A DNA stretch of 64,000 nucleotides from an uncultured Lewinella sp. (GTDB lineage Bacteria; Bacteroidota; Bacteroidia; Chitinophagales; Saprospiraceae), in NCBI GenBank assembly GCA_937873655.1, contig CALMYQ010000122.1:1-64000 (forward strand), written 5' to 3'. Below the pieces are notes generated by a model, which saw nothing but the letters and a program-made list of their open reading frames with translations, was not told the DNA's origin and made no database searches. The first letter of the stretch is position 1. Every line of letters starts with the position of its first letter. The position numbers and the translations under genes are program-made. Of the stretch, positions 52,207 to 61,628 are shown in pieces.

Positions 52207-53394
52207 TCACCCCGGCAGCGAGATCTTCCCCATCGACACCAGCGGTATCCCGCCCAGCCGTTGCCCTTCTCCATATTCACCCGCCACCGTTTCATTGGCC
52301 AAGGCAGCAAAAAGGACCGCTTCCTTTGCATCCCCCGAAATGCCGAGTTTTTCAAACGGATAGACCGGAAAATCCGGCAATAATTCCCGCAGGTATTCAA
52401 CCACTAATGGATTATGAGCCCCGCCGCCGCTCAGATAGAGACTTGCCGGAAATGTCGTTTTGACTTGCAATACCGCATCCGCAATGGTCTCTGCGGTAAA
52501 CCGGGTAAGGGTAGCCATCAGGTTTTCCGGAGGGATATCGCCTTGTTTTTGGAGGCAATCGTTTAGAAATTCAACGCCGAACATTTCCGGCCCGGTCGTT
52601 TTCGGGTTGGTACGCTGAAAATAGGGATGTTCTTTCATCTGGTCAAGCAGCCTGCGATCGACGGCTCCGGCTTTGGCGAACCGGCTGTCCCGGTCAAAAG
52701 CGACGCCGAACCGGCTTAAAGCCACCTGATCCAACAAGGTGTTACCCGGACCGGTATCCGTTGCGAAGGATTTTTCCGGATCCGCATCTCCGGGCAGAAA
52801 AGTGAAATTGGCGATGCCGCCGATGTTGAGCAGGAACCGGTCTTCTTCTTTTTGGGAAAACAGGAAATAGTCGCCATACAAAGCCAGGGGCGCTCCTTCA
52901 CCGCCGGCTGCCAGGTGCTTTTGGCGAAAATCGGACAGGGTGATGATTCCCGTCCGGCGGGCCAGGTGGTCGCCGTCGCCGATCTGGAGGGTGGCGTTGG
53001 GGTAATCCGGTAAATGGTGGAAATGGCGCGGTGCGTGGAAAACGGTCTGACCGTGGCTGGCCAGCAGATCGACCTCCGCAGGTGAAACGCCCCATTTTTT
53101 GAGGCAATCCAGCACGATCGCAGCATGCCTTTCCGCAACCATCACATTCAACAGGACCAGGTGCTGAAAATCGATCTCCCGCCTGGCAAAAACCCGCCGG
53201 ATCTCCTGGCGGAAAGGCTCGTCGTAAGCGATTGTTTCAAAGGCTTCCAGCTGTACCTGCGAATCCGCTCCGGCGCCGGTAAACCGGCATAAGGCCACAT
53301 CCAACCCGTCGAGTGAAGTACCCGACATCAGGCCGATAATGCGCCTGGAATTTTGGGCGGACAGGCGATGCAAGGTTTCGAGATGGTTTTTCAT
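52207..53394 (-). CDS. anmK: Anhydro-N-acetylmuramic acid kinase
   Basis: Recycles cell-wall anhydroMurNAc to MurNAc 6-phosphate. The 395-residue protein opens with the ATP-binding IIGLMSGTSLDGLDVALCRF, contains the catalytic-region LASHGQTVFHAP and NIGGIANFTFLP, TDTGPGNTLLDQ, and the C-terminal LYLSGGGAHNPL and GISGDAKEAVLFAALANET. All match AnmK. Cytoplasmic, single gene. Its stop abuts a dispersed repeat. Confidence 0.95.
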   Translation of the reverse strand: MKNHLETLHRLSAQNSRRIIGLMSGTSLDGLDVALCRFTGAGADSQVQLEAFETIAYDEPFRQEIRRVFARREIDFQHLVLLNVMVAERHAAIVLDCLKKWGVSPAEVDLLASHGQTVFHAPRHFHHLPDYPNATLQIGDGDHLARRTGIITLSDFRQKHLAAGGEGAPLALYGDYFLFSQKEEDRFLLNIGGIANFTFLPGDADPEKSFATDTGPGNTLLDQVALSRFGVAFDRDSRFAKAGAVDRRLLDQMKEHPYFQRTNPKTTGPEMFGVEFLNDCLQKQGDIPPENLMATLTRFTAETIADAVLQVKTTFPASLYLSGGGAHNPLVVEYLRELLPDFPVYPFEKLGISGDAKEAVLFAALANETVAGEYGEGQRLGGIPLVSMGKISLPG

Positions 53395-53513
53395 CGAACA
53401 AAGTTAGTGCGGGATGGTTTCTGTTTGCGGATTCAGCCCATAAAACTAAAATTTGCTGTTGATGAAATTATTTTTGAGTCTAAATTGCAGGGAAAATTAA
53501 TTTTAAATCTCGC

Positions 53514-54206
53514 ATGATCATCACTTCCATACTCTTTTCAACCCTGTGGACCATTTCCACGGCAAACCATCAGCTTGCACCGGCCAGAAACCCGGTTTCA
53601 GAACCTGTTGCCAAAAACATCCTGGATTATTACCGGGAATTGAAAGGCGATTATGCCCCCGGTTACGACATCCGTAAAAAAGGCGACGGTTGGGTGAGCC
53701 AGTCCACCGCCGAATACGAAATACCGGTGACGGTGGACATCAGGAACGGCTTTATCGAGCTGACCGACGAAGGCACCGGCGGCGGCACGTTCAAGGTGCA
53801 GGTAGTGCTCTTCCGCCTGGCTGACGGCAACCCGCAGATCGGCATCACCAAAACGGAATTCGACGGGATCGGCGCCAACCAGCAATATTACTTTATCCGG
53901 CCGGAAGATCCCGGGCAATACGACTGGACGGAGCATGCGGTCCCCATCATCACGTATCTGGATTTTTACCAGGAAGAGGATGAGGAAATTGACCCGGAAC
54001 TGGCGGAAAAGGCCTTTCCGATCCTGTTCGACCTGCCCCAAAACGGCACCAGCCTGAAGGTGCGTATTTTCCTGGGCAACCGCATCCTGTATTGCGGCGA
54101 GGATGCCGGTGTGGAACGTTCGAAGCTCTGCCCGCTGTTCGATCATATGGCGCGGGAATCGTTCAACCTGAAGTGGATCAAGGCAGAAGGCAGGTTTGAT
54201 TATTGA
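53514..54206 (+). CDS. Hypothetical exported protein
   Basis: A 230-residue product with a short hydrophobic start (MIITSILFSTLWTISTA) that may be a signal peptide. The rest is strand-rich: YEIPVTVDIRNGFIELTDEG, GTFKVQVVLFRLADGNPQIGI, and an acidic stretch EEDEEIDPELAEKAFP. Two cysteines occur near the C-terminus (YCGEDAG, LCPLFDH). I do not recognise the family. It converges on hmuR, with four bases between the stops; no functional link is evident. Confidence 0.7.
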   Translation: MIITSILFSTLWTISTANHQLAPARNPVSEPVAKNILDYYRELKGDYAPGYDIRKKGDGWVSQSTAEYEIPVTVDIRNGFIELTDEGTGGGTFKVQVVLFRLADGNPQIGITKTEFDGIGANQQYYFIRPEDPGQYDWTEHAVPIITYLDFYQEEDEEIDPELAEKAFPILFDLPQNGTSLKVRIFLGNRILYCGEDAGVERSKLCPLFDHMARESFNLKWIKAEGRFDY

Positions 54207-54210
54207 TTGC

Positions 54211-56301
54211 CTATTTGCTGTTCAACGCGATATCCAGCCTGAGGAAAAAAGCACGGCCCCAACTCAGCAGCCGGCTGTCTCCGACGCTGCTGTGCGTCCC
54301 GCCGCTGCTGCCGGATAAGGGGATGTTCTCTACGTCCAGCAGGTTTTTGACGCCCGCAGCCAGGAAGATCCGGTCCTTCCAAAAAAACCGGTTGAGTGCG
54401 GCGTCAATCAGGTGGTAGCCGCCGGCAAATCCTTCCGTGATCTGTCCTGCCTCATCTTCATAAAAAAATACTTCCTTGCCGATAAAACGGTGGTCCAGGC
54501 GCACCTGCATTTTTACCCCCGGGATATCCACGCTGCAAAAATTTTGCATTTCAAACAGACCGGTGTATTTGTCCGCGTCTGTATCCTTTGACCAGGTGTT
54601 GTACAAACGGGTAAAGGCCAGGCCGGCTCCAATGTCGAACGGACCGGTGGGGTCAAAAGCCAGACGGAGGTTCAATCCGTGTGTTTCGAACCGATCCAGG
54701 TTTTGATAATTGTACCGGGCGGGGGTGTATTCGGCAAGGATGATCCGGTTGGAGATGACGTTGTAGAACACCTTAGCCTCCGCCGAAACGCGGTGCTTTT
54801 TACCGAAACGCCGGTTGAAGTCAACGGAAAGAGAGGCATTCCTGCTGCGCTCGGCCTCCAGATCCGGATTGCCGGTAATGTCATGGTTGACATCGATGAA
54901 ATTGAAGTACAACTCCTTGATGGAAGGCGCACGGAAACCGTGAGCATAGCTCGCCCGCCAGGTCCAGTCGGGCCCGGGTTGCCACGACAGGTGGAGGGCG
55001 GGCACAACAGGATGTTTGTAACGCGAATTATACCCGTAGCGCACATTCCCCGAAAGCATAAGCCCACCGGCGGCCTGCCATTTTAGGCCAATCCAACCGG
55101 CATAATTGGAAAGCACGGGTTGGTCGCCGCCTTCCCAGGCTGCGATCCGTTTCCCGGCCCCGGATTCGCGCAACCATTCCAGGCCGACCTGGCCGTTCCA
55201 CCTGCCTTTGGCGGTTGTGCTCAGGGTGCTGCGGTGGAGCCAGGAAGAAAATCCGGTGGTATCGCCTTCTTCCTGAACCGGCGTTTTGAGCCCCTCCTCA
55301 AAATCGAGCCGTTGAACGGATTTGAGGCGTTCATAATCGTTGTAAGCGGTCAGGATATTCAGATACAGCCGCGGATTGAGCCAGGCTTCGGCCTGCAGAC
55401 TATGATCGTTTCGGAACGTACCGTACTGTTCATCGAATGCATAGGGTTTGAATTGCGGCCGCCTTTTTTCCCCGGGTATGGACAAATCCTCGTCAAAACA
55501 CCGGTAGGTGTAGCGGATATAAAAGGAATCGCTGAAGTTATAACGCAGCGCCCCTTCGATTCCGAATTGGTTTTTGGGATTCCACGGGAACTTCCGGTTC
55601 CGGATGGTTTCGCCCGAAGGCAAGGCGCGGGTTTCGTATAACCGGAGGCTGTCGTCGGGCGCCAGGCGGCTGGAATAGCGGTTGCCGGACACCGTAGCCA
55701 GGAGTTTTCCGAATCTGGCGCCTAACGACAGCGAATTATTCCAGTTACCGACGGATTCATACTGATTCCGGCTTTGGAACCTGAATTGACCTGTTTGTGA
55801 TTTTTGGGTAATGATATTGACCACCCCGCCCGAAGCATTGCTGCCGTATTGCGCCGACATGGCGCCTTCGATGATCTCGATCCGGTCGGCATTGTCCAGG
55901 TTGATCTGTGACAGGTCGATATTCCCGTCCAGGCGGCCGATAACCGGAACCCCGTCGATCATGATCTGGACGTTCTCACCGCCGATACCTTGTATTTTGA
56001 GCCCGTTTCCAAGGGTAGGGTCGGTACTCACCCTGAGATTAAGTTGCCTGCTAAGAGCTTCCCCCAGGTTATTTAGCCCCTGCCGGTGAATCTCTTCCGC
56101 TTTGATGACCCGAATCTTGTGCACCGCATTGCCTGCATGCGTCGGGGCATATTGGGCCGTCACCACGATATCGGACAGGTCGATACTCCAGGTAACGGTA
56201 TCGGCTGCAGATCCCGCAGACTGGGCGATTACGTCAGGTATGCCGGCGATCCATACGGCAAGCAGAAGGGCGATCGGGGAGATGGCGATTTTTTTTGTCA
56301 T
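54211..56301 (-). CDS. hmuR: TonB-dependent heme receptor
   Basis: Outer-membrane receptor of 696 residues with signal peptide (ending VIAQ). The plug domain has IRVIKAEEIHRQGLNNLGEA, VQIMIDGVPVIGRLDG and IEIIEGAMSAQYGSNASGG. The barrel carries HGFRAPSIKELYFNF and GNPDLEAERSRN, the FRAP and NPDL boxes typical of heme receptors, with a His (DVNHD) between them. It is the last gene of the hmu operon, 38 bp after hmuS. It would import heme delivered by HmuY using TonB energy. Confidence 0.9.
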   Translation of the reverse strand: MTKKIAISPIALLLAVWIAGIPDVIAQSAGSAADTVTWSIDLSDIVVTAQYAPTHAGNAVHKIRVIKAEEIHRQGLNNLGEALSRQLNLRVSTDPTLGNGLKIQGIGGENVQIMIDGVPVIGRLDGNIDLSQINLDNADRIEIIEGAMSAQYGSNASGGVVNIITQKSQTGQFRFQSRNQYESVGNWNNSLSLGARFGKLLATVSGNRYSSRLAPDDSLRLYETRALPSGETIRNRKFPWNPKNQFGIEGALRYNFSDSFYIRYTYRCFDEDLSIPGEKRRPQFKPYAFDEQYGTFRNDHSLQAEAWLNPRLYLNILTAYNDYERLKSVQRLDFEEGLKTPVQEEGDTTGFSSWLHRSTLSTTAKGRWNGQVGLEWLRESGAGKRIAAWEGGDQPVLSNYAGWIGLKWQAAGGLMLSGNVRYGYNSRYKHPVVPALHLSWQPGPDWTWRASYAHGFRAPSIKELYFNFIDVNHDITGNPDLEAERSRNASLSVDFNRRFGKKHRVSAEAKVFYNVISNRIILAEYTPARYNYQNLDRFETHGLNLRLAFDPTGPFDIGAGLAFTRLYNTWSKDTDADKYTGLFEMQNFCSVDIPGVKMQVRLDHRFIGKEVFFYEDEAGQITEGFAGGYHLIDAALNRFFWKDRIFLAAGVKNLLDVENIPLSGSSGGTHSSVGDSRLLSWGRAFFLRLDIALNSK

Positions 56302-56339
56302 GGCCGGATTGAAGGATTTTTATGGGGCAACCCCAAGGG

Positions 56340-57404
56340 TTACCCGTACGAGAGGGCCGGGCCGGCAGTCTGTTCAATAATCGAGCGCCACTCTTCCCGT
56401 TCCGGGATCCCGGGTTTACGTTTGCCGAAGAAATAGACGATCAGCTCGCCATGTTCGTCGAACAATTCCAAGCTGGTTACCATTCCGTCGACGGTCGGTT
56501 TTTTGACGATCCAACTCTGACGGATGCCCTGGGTGTCGAGATGCAGGTTGAATTCGGGGTCCATGACATTGTACCAATCGCCGTAAAATTGCAAATTGGA
56601 CACGGGGCCGGTATGGATCTGCACGCAACCGGGGCTATGTACGAAGCACATGATCGGCGTTTCCTGTTCGGCGGCGGCTTTCAAAATCCGGATGACGGCC
56701 TCATTATCCACTTGGCGGGCCATCCCGTCGGGCGCCAGCCGCAATCCTTGCGTGCGGGTCACACCGAATTTTTTCAGCAAACCGTAAAAATCATGGGTAT
56801 CCTCCAGATCGCGCCACGCTTGCTGGAAGCCGGGGATATCGATTGCTGCATCCGGTCTTCCGACAACGGGCGCTTGCGACTGATTGCTTACTTCGATCAT
56901 AGCTTGAACCGGCGCCTTGAATTGCTCCGCCAGCCGATGATACGCCGCCAGATCCGATTTTGGCGTGGAATAGACCTTATGAATGGCCTCGCCCGCAGAA
57001 TTAAAGAACTGGAAAGAATACAGGTCTTCCATTTTGCCGCGCGGCATGACCACCGCCAGGCCGAACCGCCATTCATGCATAAAAAAGCGCAGGTCGATGT
57101 CGGGATTGACGGCTACCCCTACATTTGCCGGACCTTCGTAAAACTGAATATTGTCATAAACGCCCTTGCGTTCGTGAACGGCGTATTCGTTTCGGGTCAA
57201 CGCCATAACATATCCCATTTCTTTCAGGCCTGCGAGCAGGGCTTTCCAGTCGCCTTCCAGCAGGGTAACGCCGTCGCCTAGAGAGAGGCACAGTAATTCC
57301 GCTTCGCTGATGTTCAATCTTTGCGCCAGGTCGCGGTTTCGCAATCTGGGTTCGGCGGATTTGAGCGCCGTAAGTTCCTGTTTCAGTATTTCCGGATTTT
57401 TCAT
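56340..57404 (-). CDS. hmuS: Hemin-degrading factor (HemS/ChuS family)
   Basis: Cytoplasmic heme-binding protein of the HemS/ChuS/HmuS family, used to hold or break down imported heme. The start is ATG 57404 (MKNPEILKQEL), supported by a four-base ATGA overlap with the hmuV stop. Two tandem HemS domains are visible: the first includes LLCLSLGDGVTLLEGDW and MALTRNEYAVHERKGVY, the second EQETPIMCFVHSPGCVQIHTG with a candidate heme-ligand His. The 354-residue length is normal. Enzymatic heme cleavage is proposed for some members only. Confidence 0.9.
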   Translation of the reverse strand: MKNPEILKQELTALKSAEPRLRNRDLAQRLNISEAELLCLSLGDGVTLLEGDWKALLAGLKEMGYVMALTRNEYAVHERKGVYDNIQFYEGPANVGVAVNPDIDLRFFMHEWRFGLAVVMPRGKMEDLYSFQFFNSAGEAIHKVYSTPKSDLAAYHRLAEQFKAPVQAMIEVSNQSQAPVVGRPDAAIDIPGFQQAWRDLEDTHDFYGLLKKFGVTRTQGLRLAPDGMARQVDNEAVIRILKAAAEQETPIMCFVHSPGCVQIHTGPVSNLQFYGDWYNVMDPEFNLHLDTQGIRQSWIVKKPTVDGMVTSLELFDEHGELIVYFFGKRKPGIPEREEWRSIIEQTAGPALSYG

Positions 57405-58192
57405 ATTGGTAATGCTGTAATTTGAGGGCATCCGAAAACCGGATGCTTGTGGATGATCGAGCGGATTCCCAGGGTCTCCATCAGGTTGTCCCGGGTAAGG
57501 ACTTCTTCCGGGCTGCCCGCCCCGACGAGCTCACCCGCCTTCATCAGGAGGATCTCATCGGCGAACTGAGCGGCGAGGTTAACGTCGTGCAGAACCGCAA
57601 ATACCCCGATTTGCTGACCGGCGGCGATCTCTTTGACCAGGCCGGCAAGTTTGAATTGGTGGTGGAGGTCCAGATTGGCAGTCGGCTCATCCAGGAAAAG
57701 GTAACGATTGATCCCGGTTCGCCGGCAGGCGTTGAGTTGAACCATACATTTTGCCAGCAGGACCCGCCGTTGCTCCCCGCCGGAAAGCGTCGTAAAATCG
57801 CGATCCCCGAAAGCGGACATCCCGGCATGATCCAGTGCCGTTTCGATGATTTTCCTAAGGTCTACCCTGGTGAGTGATTTCCCGGAAACGTAACCCCCCA
57901 TTTCGACCAGATCCCGCACCGGAATAGAAAATGGAACCTGGACTTGCTGCCCCAAAACGGCCCTGCGACAAGCGAGTTCTTCAACTGAAAGGGTTTCCAG
58001 GGGGGCGTTATCCCAACTTATACTGCCCCGGGAATAACCGGATTGACCGGTTACTGCATCAAGAAGGGTGGACTTACCGGCTCCGTTCATCCCCAGAAGC
58101 ACAGTAATCTTACCCGGTCGAATCAGGAATGAACCGCCCTTGACAATCAATTGCCTGCCCTTGCTGACCGATATGTCGCAAACGCGGATCAT
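57401..58192 (-). CDS. hmuV: Heme ABC transporter ATP-binding protein
   Basis: ATPase of the heme importer, 263 residues. The start is ATG 58192 (MIRVCDISVSKG), which overlaps the hmuU stop as ATGA; the open frame further upstream is antisense-free read-through and not protein. Walker A is GMNGAGKSTL, signature LSGGEQRRVLLA, Walker B YLFLDEPTANLDL and switch VLHDVNLAAQFA. The linker QVPFSIPVRDLVEMG is typical of HmuV rather than of siderophore ATPases. Confidence 0.93.
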   Translation of the reverse strand: MIRVCDISVSKGRQLIVKGGSFLIRPGKITVLLGMNGAGKSTLLDAVTGQSGYSRGSISWDNAPLETLSVEELACRRAVLGQQVQVPFSIPVRDLVEMGGYVSGKSLTRVDLRKIIETALDHAGMSAFGDRDFTTLSGGEQRRVLLAKCMVQLNACRRTGINRYLFLDEPTANLDLHHQFKLAGLVKEIAAGQQIGVFAVLHDVNLAAQFADEILLMKAGELVGAGSPEEVLTRDNLMETLGIRSIIHKHPVFGCPQITALPI

Positions 58193-59235
58193 AGCGTCAA
58201 CCTGTCTTGTCTGGAACGGATCAAAAGCCATAAGAAAAACGGCGCCCCGACAATGGCGGTCAATATGCCGATCGGCAACTCGGCCGGAGCGATGATCGTT
58301 CGGGCCAGGGTGTCGGTCAGGATGAGAAAAACGGCCCCAAGCAGCGCAGAGGCCTTCATCAGATAACGGTAATCGGTTCCCCGGATCAATCGCAGGAAAT
58401 GCGGGATGACCAACCCGACAAATCCGATAATCCCGCTGATGGAAATGCAAACACCGACGATCAGCGCTGTTACCAGAATGATCCTGGTTTTGATGCGTTC
58501 TACCCGGAATCCCATGGAGACTGCTTCTTTCTCTCCCAGAAGTAAAGCATTCAACGGTCTGGCTGCTTTGATAAGAACCACAAACCCGGCTATGATAACC
58601 GGACCTGCAATCAAGAATCCGGGCCAATCGGATCCGCTGAAACTCCCCAGGCTCCAGAACGTGATATCGCGGAGCTGCTGTTCGTTTGAAATATAAATGA
58701 AGAAACCGGCTACAGCGCCGGTCAGGGCTGTAATGGCAATGCCCGCCAGCAGCATCGTCATGACTTGCGTCCGCCCCTGGTACCGGGATAAAAAATAGAC
58801 GGCGTAAGTCGTCGCCAATCCTCCGGCAAATGCAAAAACAGCAATGGATGCCTGTTGCAAAAAGCCGGTCAGGTGACTTGAAAGAGCGCCCATCAATACA
58901 ATCGAACCGACCGCAAACAGCATGGCGCCACCGGTGACTCCGATCAAGGAAGGGTCGGCCATCGGATTGCGAAATAAGCCCTGGATGGCAGCGCCCGCAA
59001 CAGCCAATCCGGCGCCGGTCAATCCCGCCAGCAATATCCGGGGCAACCGGATATGCAGGATGAGATAAGATGATAAATCTGGTTCTTCGCTATACCCCAA
59101 GGCATAAAACGCCTGTCCGATCTCTCTTATGCCGGTACCAAACGCTCCGAAAAACAAAGCGCCAGCTGTACAGATCAGCAATGCAATCCCCAAAGCAGGG
59201 ACAGAGAACAGGTATTTTTTCAAGAGCGCCATCAT
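58189..59235 (-). CDS. hmuU: Heme ABC transporter permease (FecCD family)
   Basis: Inner-membrane permease with about ten TM segments in 348 residues. Family motifs are LRLPRILLAGLTGAGLAVAG near residue 65, GAAIQGLFRNPMADPSLIGV, and the C-terminal GIIGFVGLVIPHFLRLI (BtuCD coupling region). The ATG overlaps the hmuT stop as TAATG at 59237-59233, and the stop overlaps the hmuV start, so T, U and V are translationally coupled. Confidence 0.93.
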   Translation of the reverse strand: MMALLKKYLFSVPALGIALLICTAGALFFGAFGTGIREIGQAFYALGYSEEPDLSSYLILHIRLPRILLAGLTGAGLAVAGAAIQGLFRNPMADPSLIGVTGGAMLFAVGSIVLMGALSSHLTGFLQQASIAVFAFAGGLATTYAVYFLSRYQGRTQVMTMLLAGIAITALTGAVAGFFIYISNEQQLRDITFWSLGSFSGSDWPGFLIAGPVIIAGFVVLIKAARPLNALLLGEKEAVSMGFRVERIKTRIILVTALIVGVCISISGIIGFVGLVIPHFLRLIRGTDYRYLMKASALLGAVFLILTDTLARTIIAPAELPIGILTAIVGAPFFLWLLIRSRQDRLTL

Positions 59236-60116
59236 TATTCTCCCCTGAGTTTCAGCGCCAGTTCGGTTGCTGCTTTTGCTGCCCGCGGACCGAAAGCGGT
59301 GAGGTATTGTCCATCCATGGCTATGATCTTTCCGTTTTTGAAAGCCGGCGTTTGAGCTATACCCGGAATTTGCCGGAGCCCTTCCTCCCCATCGAGGCTG
59401 GCCAGGCCGGTTTCGAACATCAAAATGATATCCGGAGCAGCTTCTACCAGCGATTCCGGCGTCAGGGCGCGATAATCTTCAAAAGAATGAATGGCGTTCT
59501 GTCCACCCGCTTTTTCAATGATGGCGGCTGCCGGGGTATTTTTTCCGGCAGCCATAAGTCTTCCCGCACCGCGCGCGTAGATGAACAATACCTTCGGAGA
59601 AAATGCCATCCCCATCAGCGCCTGATTCAACCGCAAACTGTCGTTCGATACGGTCAAGGCGAGGTTTTTCAGCAATCCGGGATCTGTTTGGAGTTCCTGC
59701 GCTATGACTGCGGCGGCCGTTACAGCATTGTTCAGATAATGGGTGGCCGGTATGGAAATAACCTTGACACCTGCATTTTTCGCCTGTTTGACGGGGTCGG
59801 GCAGCCCTTGCGCCGATTCCAGAAAAATGATATCGGGCTTCACACTCAGGATTCCCTCGGCGTTCAGCCGGCTGATATGTCCCAGGTTGGGAATGTCTGT
59901 TACGGATCCGGGGAACGTGCTGGTCGCATCCACCCCGACGATATCAGGGCCATACCCCAGGTCGTAGAGTACTTCCGTCAGCATGCCGCTCAGGGAAATG
60001 ATCCGGGGGCCGGATGGCTTCGTTTCCACCGGCCGGTCGCCGATTTGTTCCCGGCAACTGAAAACGGATGCCATGATTACAATTCCGATCAGGCCGTTTA
60101 TCACACTTTTTTTCAT
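59235..60116 (-). CDS. hmuT: Heme ABC transporter substrate-binding lipoprotein
   Basis: Heme-binding protein of 293 residues that feeds HmuUV. It has a lipoprotein signal (VFSCRE; Cys21) and the cluster A-type fold of helical-backbone binding proteins: RIISLSGMLTEVLYDLGYGP, IVGVDATSTFPG, KPDIIFLESAQG and VLFIYARGAGRLMAAGKNTPA, the last being characteristic of heme HmuT proteins. It follows hmuY after 28 bp. Confidence 0.92.
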   Translation of the reverse strand: MKKSVINGLIGIVIMASVFSCREQIGDRPVETKPSGPRIISLSGMLTEVLYDLGYGPDIVGVDATSTFPGSVTDIPNLGHISRLNAEGILSVKPDIIFLESAQGLPDPVKQAKNAGVKVISIPATHYLNNAVTAAAVIAQELQTDPGLLKNLALTVSNDSLRLNQALMGMAFSPKVLFIYARGAGRLMAAGKNTPAAAIIEKAGGQNAIHSFEDYRALTPESLVEAAPDIILMFETGLASLDGEEGLRQIPGIAQTPAFKNGKIIAMDGQYLTAFGPRAAKAATELALKLRGE

Positions 60117-60144
60117 GTTGTCAATCAGATGTGGTTTTTCAGAA

Positions 60145-61410
60145 TTACCGGACTACCAGCGGTTTGACCGCCCTGCCTTTTTCTGTCTGAACGGCCAGGA
60201 AATAGGGACCGGCAGGCAATTCGCCGATCTGCAGGGTTTTCATGTTCAGGCCGGCCTGGGGTTTCAATTCGCGCGCCAGGACCAATTGGCCCATACTGTT
60301 GTAAAGCTGGACAAGGGCTTGTTTCGGCTGATCCGACAGTTCAATAGCGATATTCACCTCATCTGTCGCCGGATTGGGGAATACCTCGAACCCATTGAGA
60401 TTTTCCGGAAAGTCGCTTGTCGCACTCAGCACAGAGAGGAAGGTCTTTTCCAGCGTAGATATCCCGGTACCCGAGCCTTCAAAGTCGATAAACTGAACTT
60501 TCCAGAGGCTGTCGGCTGCCGTGAGGATGAAATACACCCGGTCGCCGGGTATGGACCATTGGAAAGTACTGAGGTTGAATTCTTTCCAATCGTAGCCGAC
60601 GGCCGTGAGCGAGTCGGTCAGGTTGTCCGAATAATCGTTGAAATCGACCGTCGCGGGATTGATGCCGTCTGCCTGAGCCACCTGCACCCCGGGACCGGAC
60701 AATACGCCGGAAACCATGTATTCCAGGATGCCGCCTTCGCCGTCGTCCAGCGGGGTGGTGTAGCGCGTAAAAAGCAGGTCCCAGGCCGCCGGCTCCAGGT
60801 CGGCAGCGGTTTCCGAACCGAATGAAAACCAGGCCAGCGTTTTACCGGTAAATCCGGCTTTATCGATCGTTTTGGTCGTTTCCCCGCTGCCGTCGAGATC
60901 GGCATACCGGATGGTGTAAATGCCGCCTGCAAGGGATTCGACGAACAGTTTCTTGTAGCTGCCGTTGCGCAGTTTGAGGATGAAGTAACGGGAGCCGTTC
61001 ACAATATGGGTGGTCACATCGTACCGGCCCCAGCCGAAATCAAAGGGATCCAGGCCGTCCTTGATATGATTGAAGGCGCCTTCATCCCAGGAAAGTTCAT
61101 CGTTGTACAACCGGCTGACGATGTTGGAGGTATCGGTCGATTCAAAATCTTCAGCAGCAGTCAGGTACAGTTCAACGGATGCCGCGCCTTGAGATGAGGC
61201 TGCTCCTTCGTTAAGGAATATGCCGAGTCCCTGGCCCGCTGCCGAAAAAGCGATGTCCCAGGCGGTATGCGGAATGGAAACTATGGCGCCGTCCTCGAGT
61301 TTATAGAAGGCCATATCGGCATAAGAAGGGCCGAATGACGGTTGATCGATTTGCGCACGGACCGCAGACAAGGTTAAAAGGCCAAAGAGCGCTGTGTAGA
61401 GGAATTTCAT
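60145..61410 (-). CDS. hmuY: HmuY-family heme-binding protein with T9SS sorting domain
   Basis: First gene of the heme operon; 421 residues from ATG 61410 (MKFLYTALFG), with a signal peptide ending VRAQ. The body resembles two HmuY-like beta units: AWDIAFSAAGQGLGIFL ... SGSYKK-like KLRNGSYKKLFVE and AAWDLLFTRYTT ... VYFILTAADSLWKVQFIDF. The last ~80 residues are a type A T9SS sorting domain (FEVFPNPATDEVNI, YNSMGQLVLAREL, LPAGPYFLAVQTEKG). Unlike the lipoprotein HmuY of Porphyromonas, this one should be secreted or surface-attached through T9SS. The heme-ligand residues cannot be assigned by eye. Confidence 0.88.
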   Translation of the reverse strand: MKFLYTALFGLLTLSAVRAQIDQPSFGPSYADMAFYKLEDGAIVSIPHTAWDIAFSAAGQGLGIFLNEGAASSQGAASVELYLTAAEDFESTDTSNIVSRLYNDELSWDEGAFNHIKDGLDPFDFGWGRYDVTTHIVNGSRYFILKLRNGSYKKLFVESLAGGIYTIRYADLDGSGETTKTIDKAGFTGKTLAWFSFGSETAADLEPAAWDLLFTRYTTPLDDGEGGILEYMVSGVLSGPGVQVAQADGINPATVDFNDYSDNLTDSLTAVGYDWKEFNLSTFQWSIPGDRVYFILTAADSLWKVQFIDFEGSGTGISTLEKTFLSVLSATSDFPENLNGFEVFPNPATDEVNIAIELSDQPKQALVQLYNSMGQLVLARELKPQAGLNMKTLQIGELPAGPYFLAVQTEKGRAVKPLVVR

Positions 61411-61437
61411 TTTTGCGGATTTTAAACAAGTGATCCA

Positions 61438-61483
61438 CAAAATTACAACCAGGCTTTTATTTATTTAGACTAATTCTAAATAA
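61438..61483 (-). promoter_or_regulatory. Promoter and palindromic operator of the heme operon
   Basis: On the - strand a -7 box TAATTTTG lies at 61445-61438. A perfect palindrome TTATTTAGA-N5-TCTAAATAA covers 61461-61483, exactly where the -33 contact would be. A 9-5-9 AT-rich dyad in front of heme uptake genes suggests a Fur- or DtxR-type iron repressor; the protein is not identified. No standard TTTG -33 box is present. Confidence 0.65.
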
Positions 61484-61580
61484 TACTTAAAATTCGCGAC
61501 CCGAAACTGCGAACAGCGGGTAACCAATAACAAAAAGTAGGTATTGAAATGGATGGATGGAGGGGGCAGGGCAGCAGGAT

Positions 61581-61618
61581 AAAAAAACGGTTGACAACCC
61601 ATAGCGGGCTGTCAACCG
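61581..61618 (-). terminator. Rho-independent terminator of the T9SS helical-protein gene
   Basis: Read on the - strand, a 13-bp stem (CGGTTGACAGCCC with GGGTTGTCAACCG, one G-U pair) and a 5-nt loop are followed at once by seven T residues (61587-61581). It lies 89 bp after the stop at 61707. Confidence 0.85.
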
Positions 61619-61628
61619 GGCTTCGATT

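Noticed and set aside
58193..58627. Upstream extension of the hmuV frame
   Set aside because: These codons lie inside hmuU in another frame; the ATGA overlap at 58192 gives the natural hmuV start.
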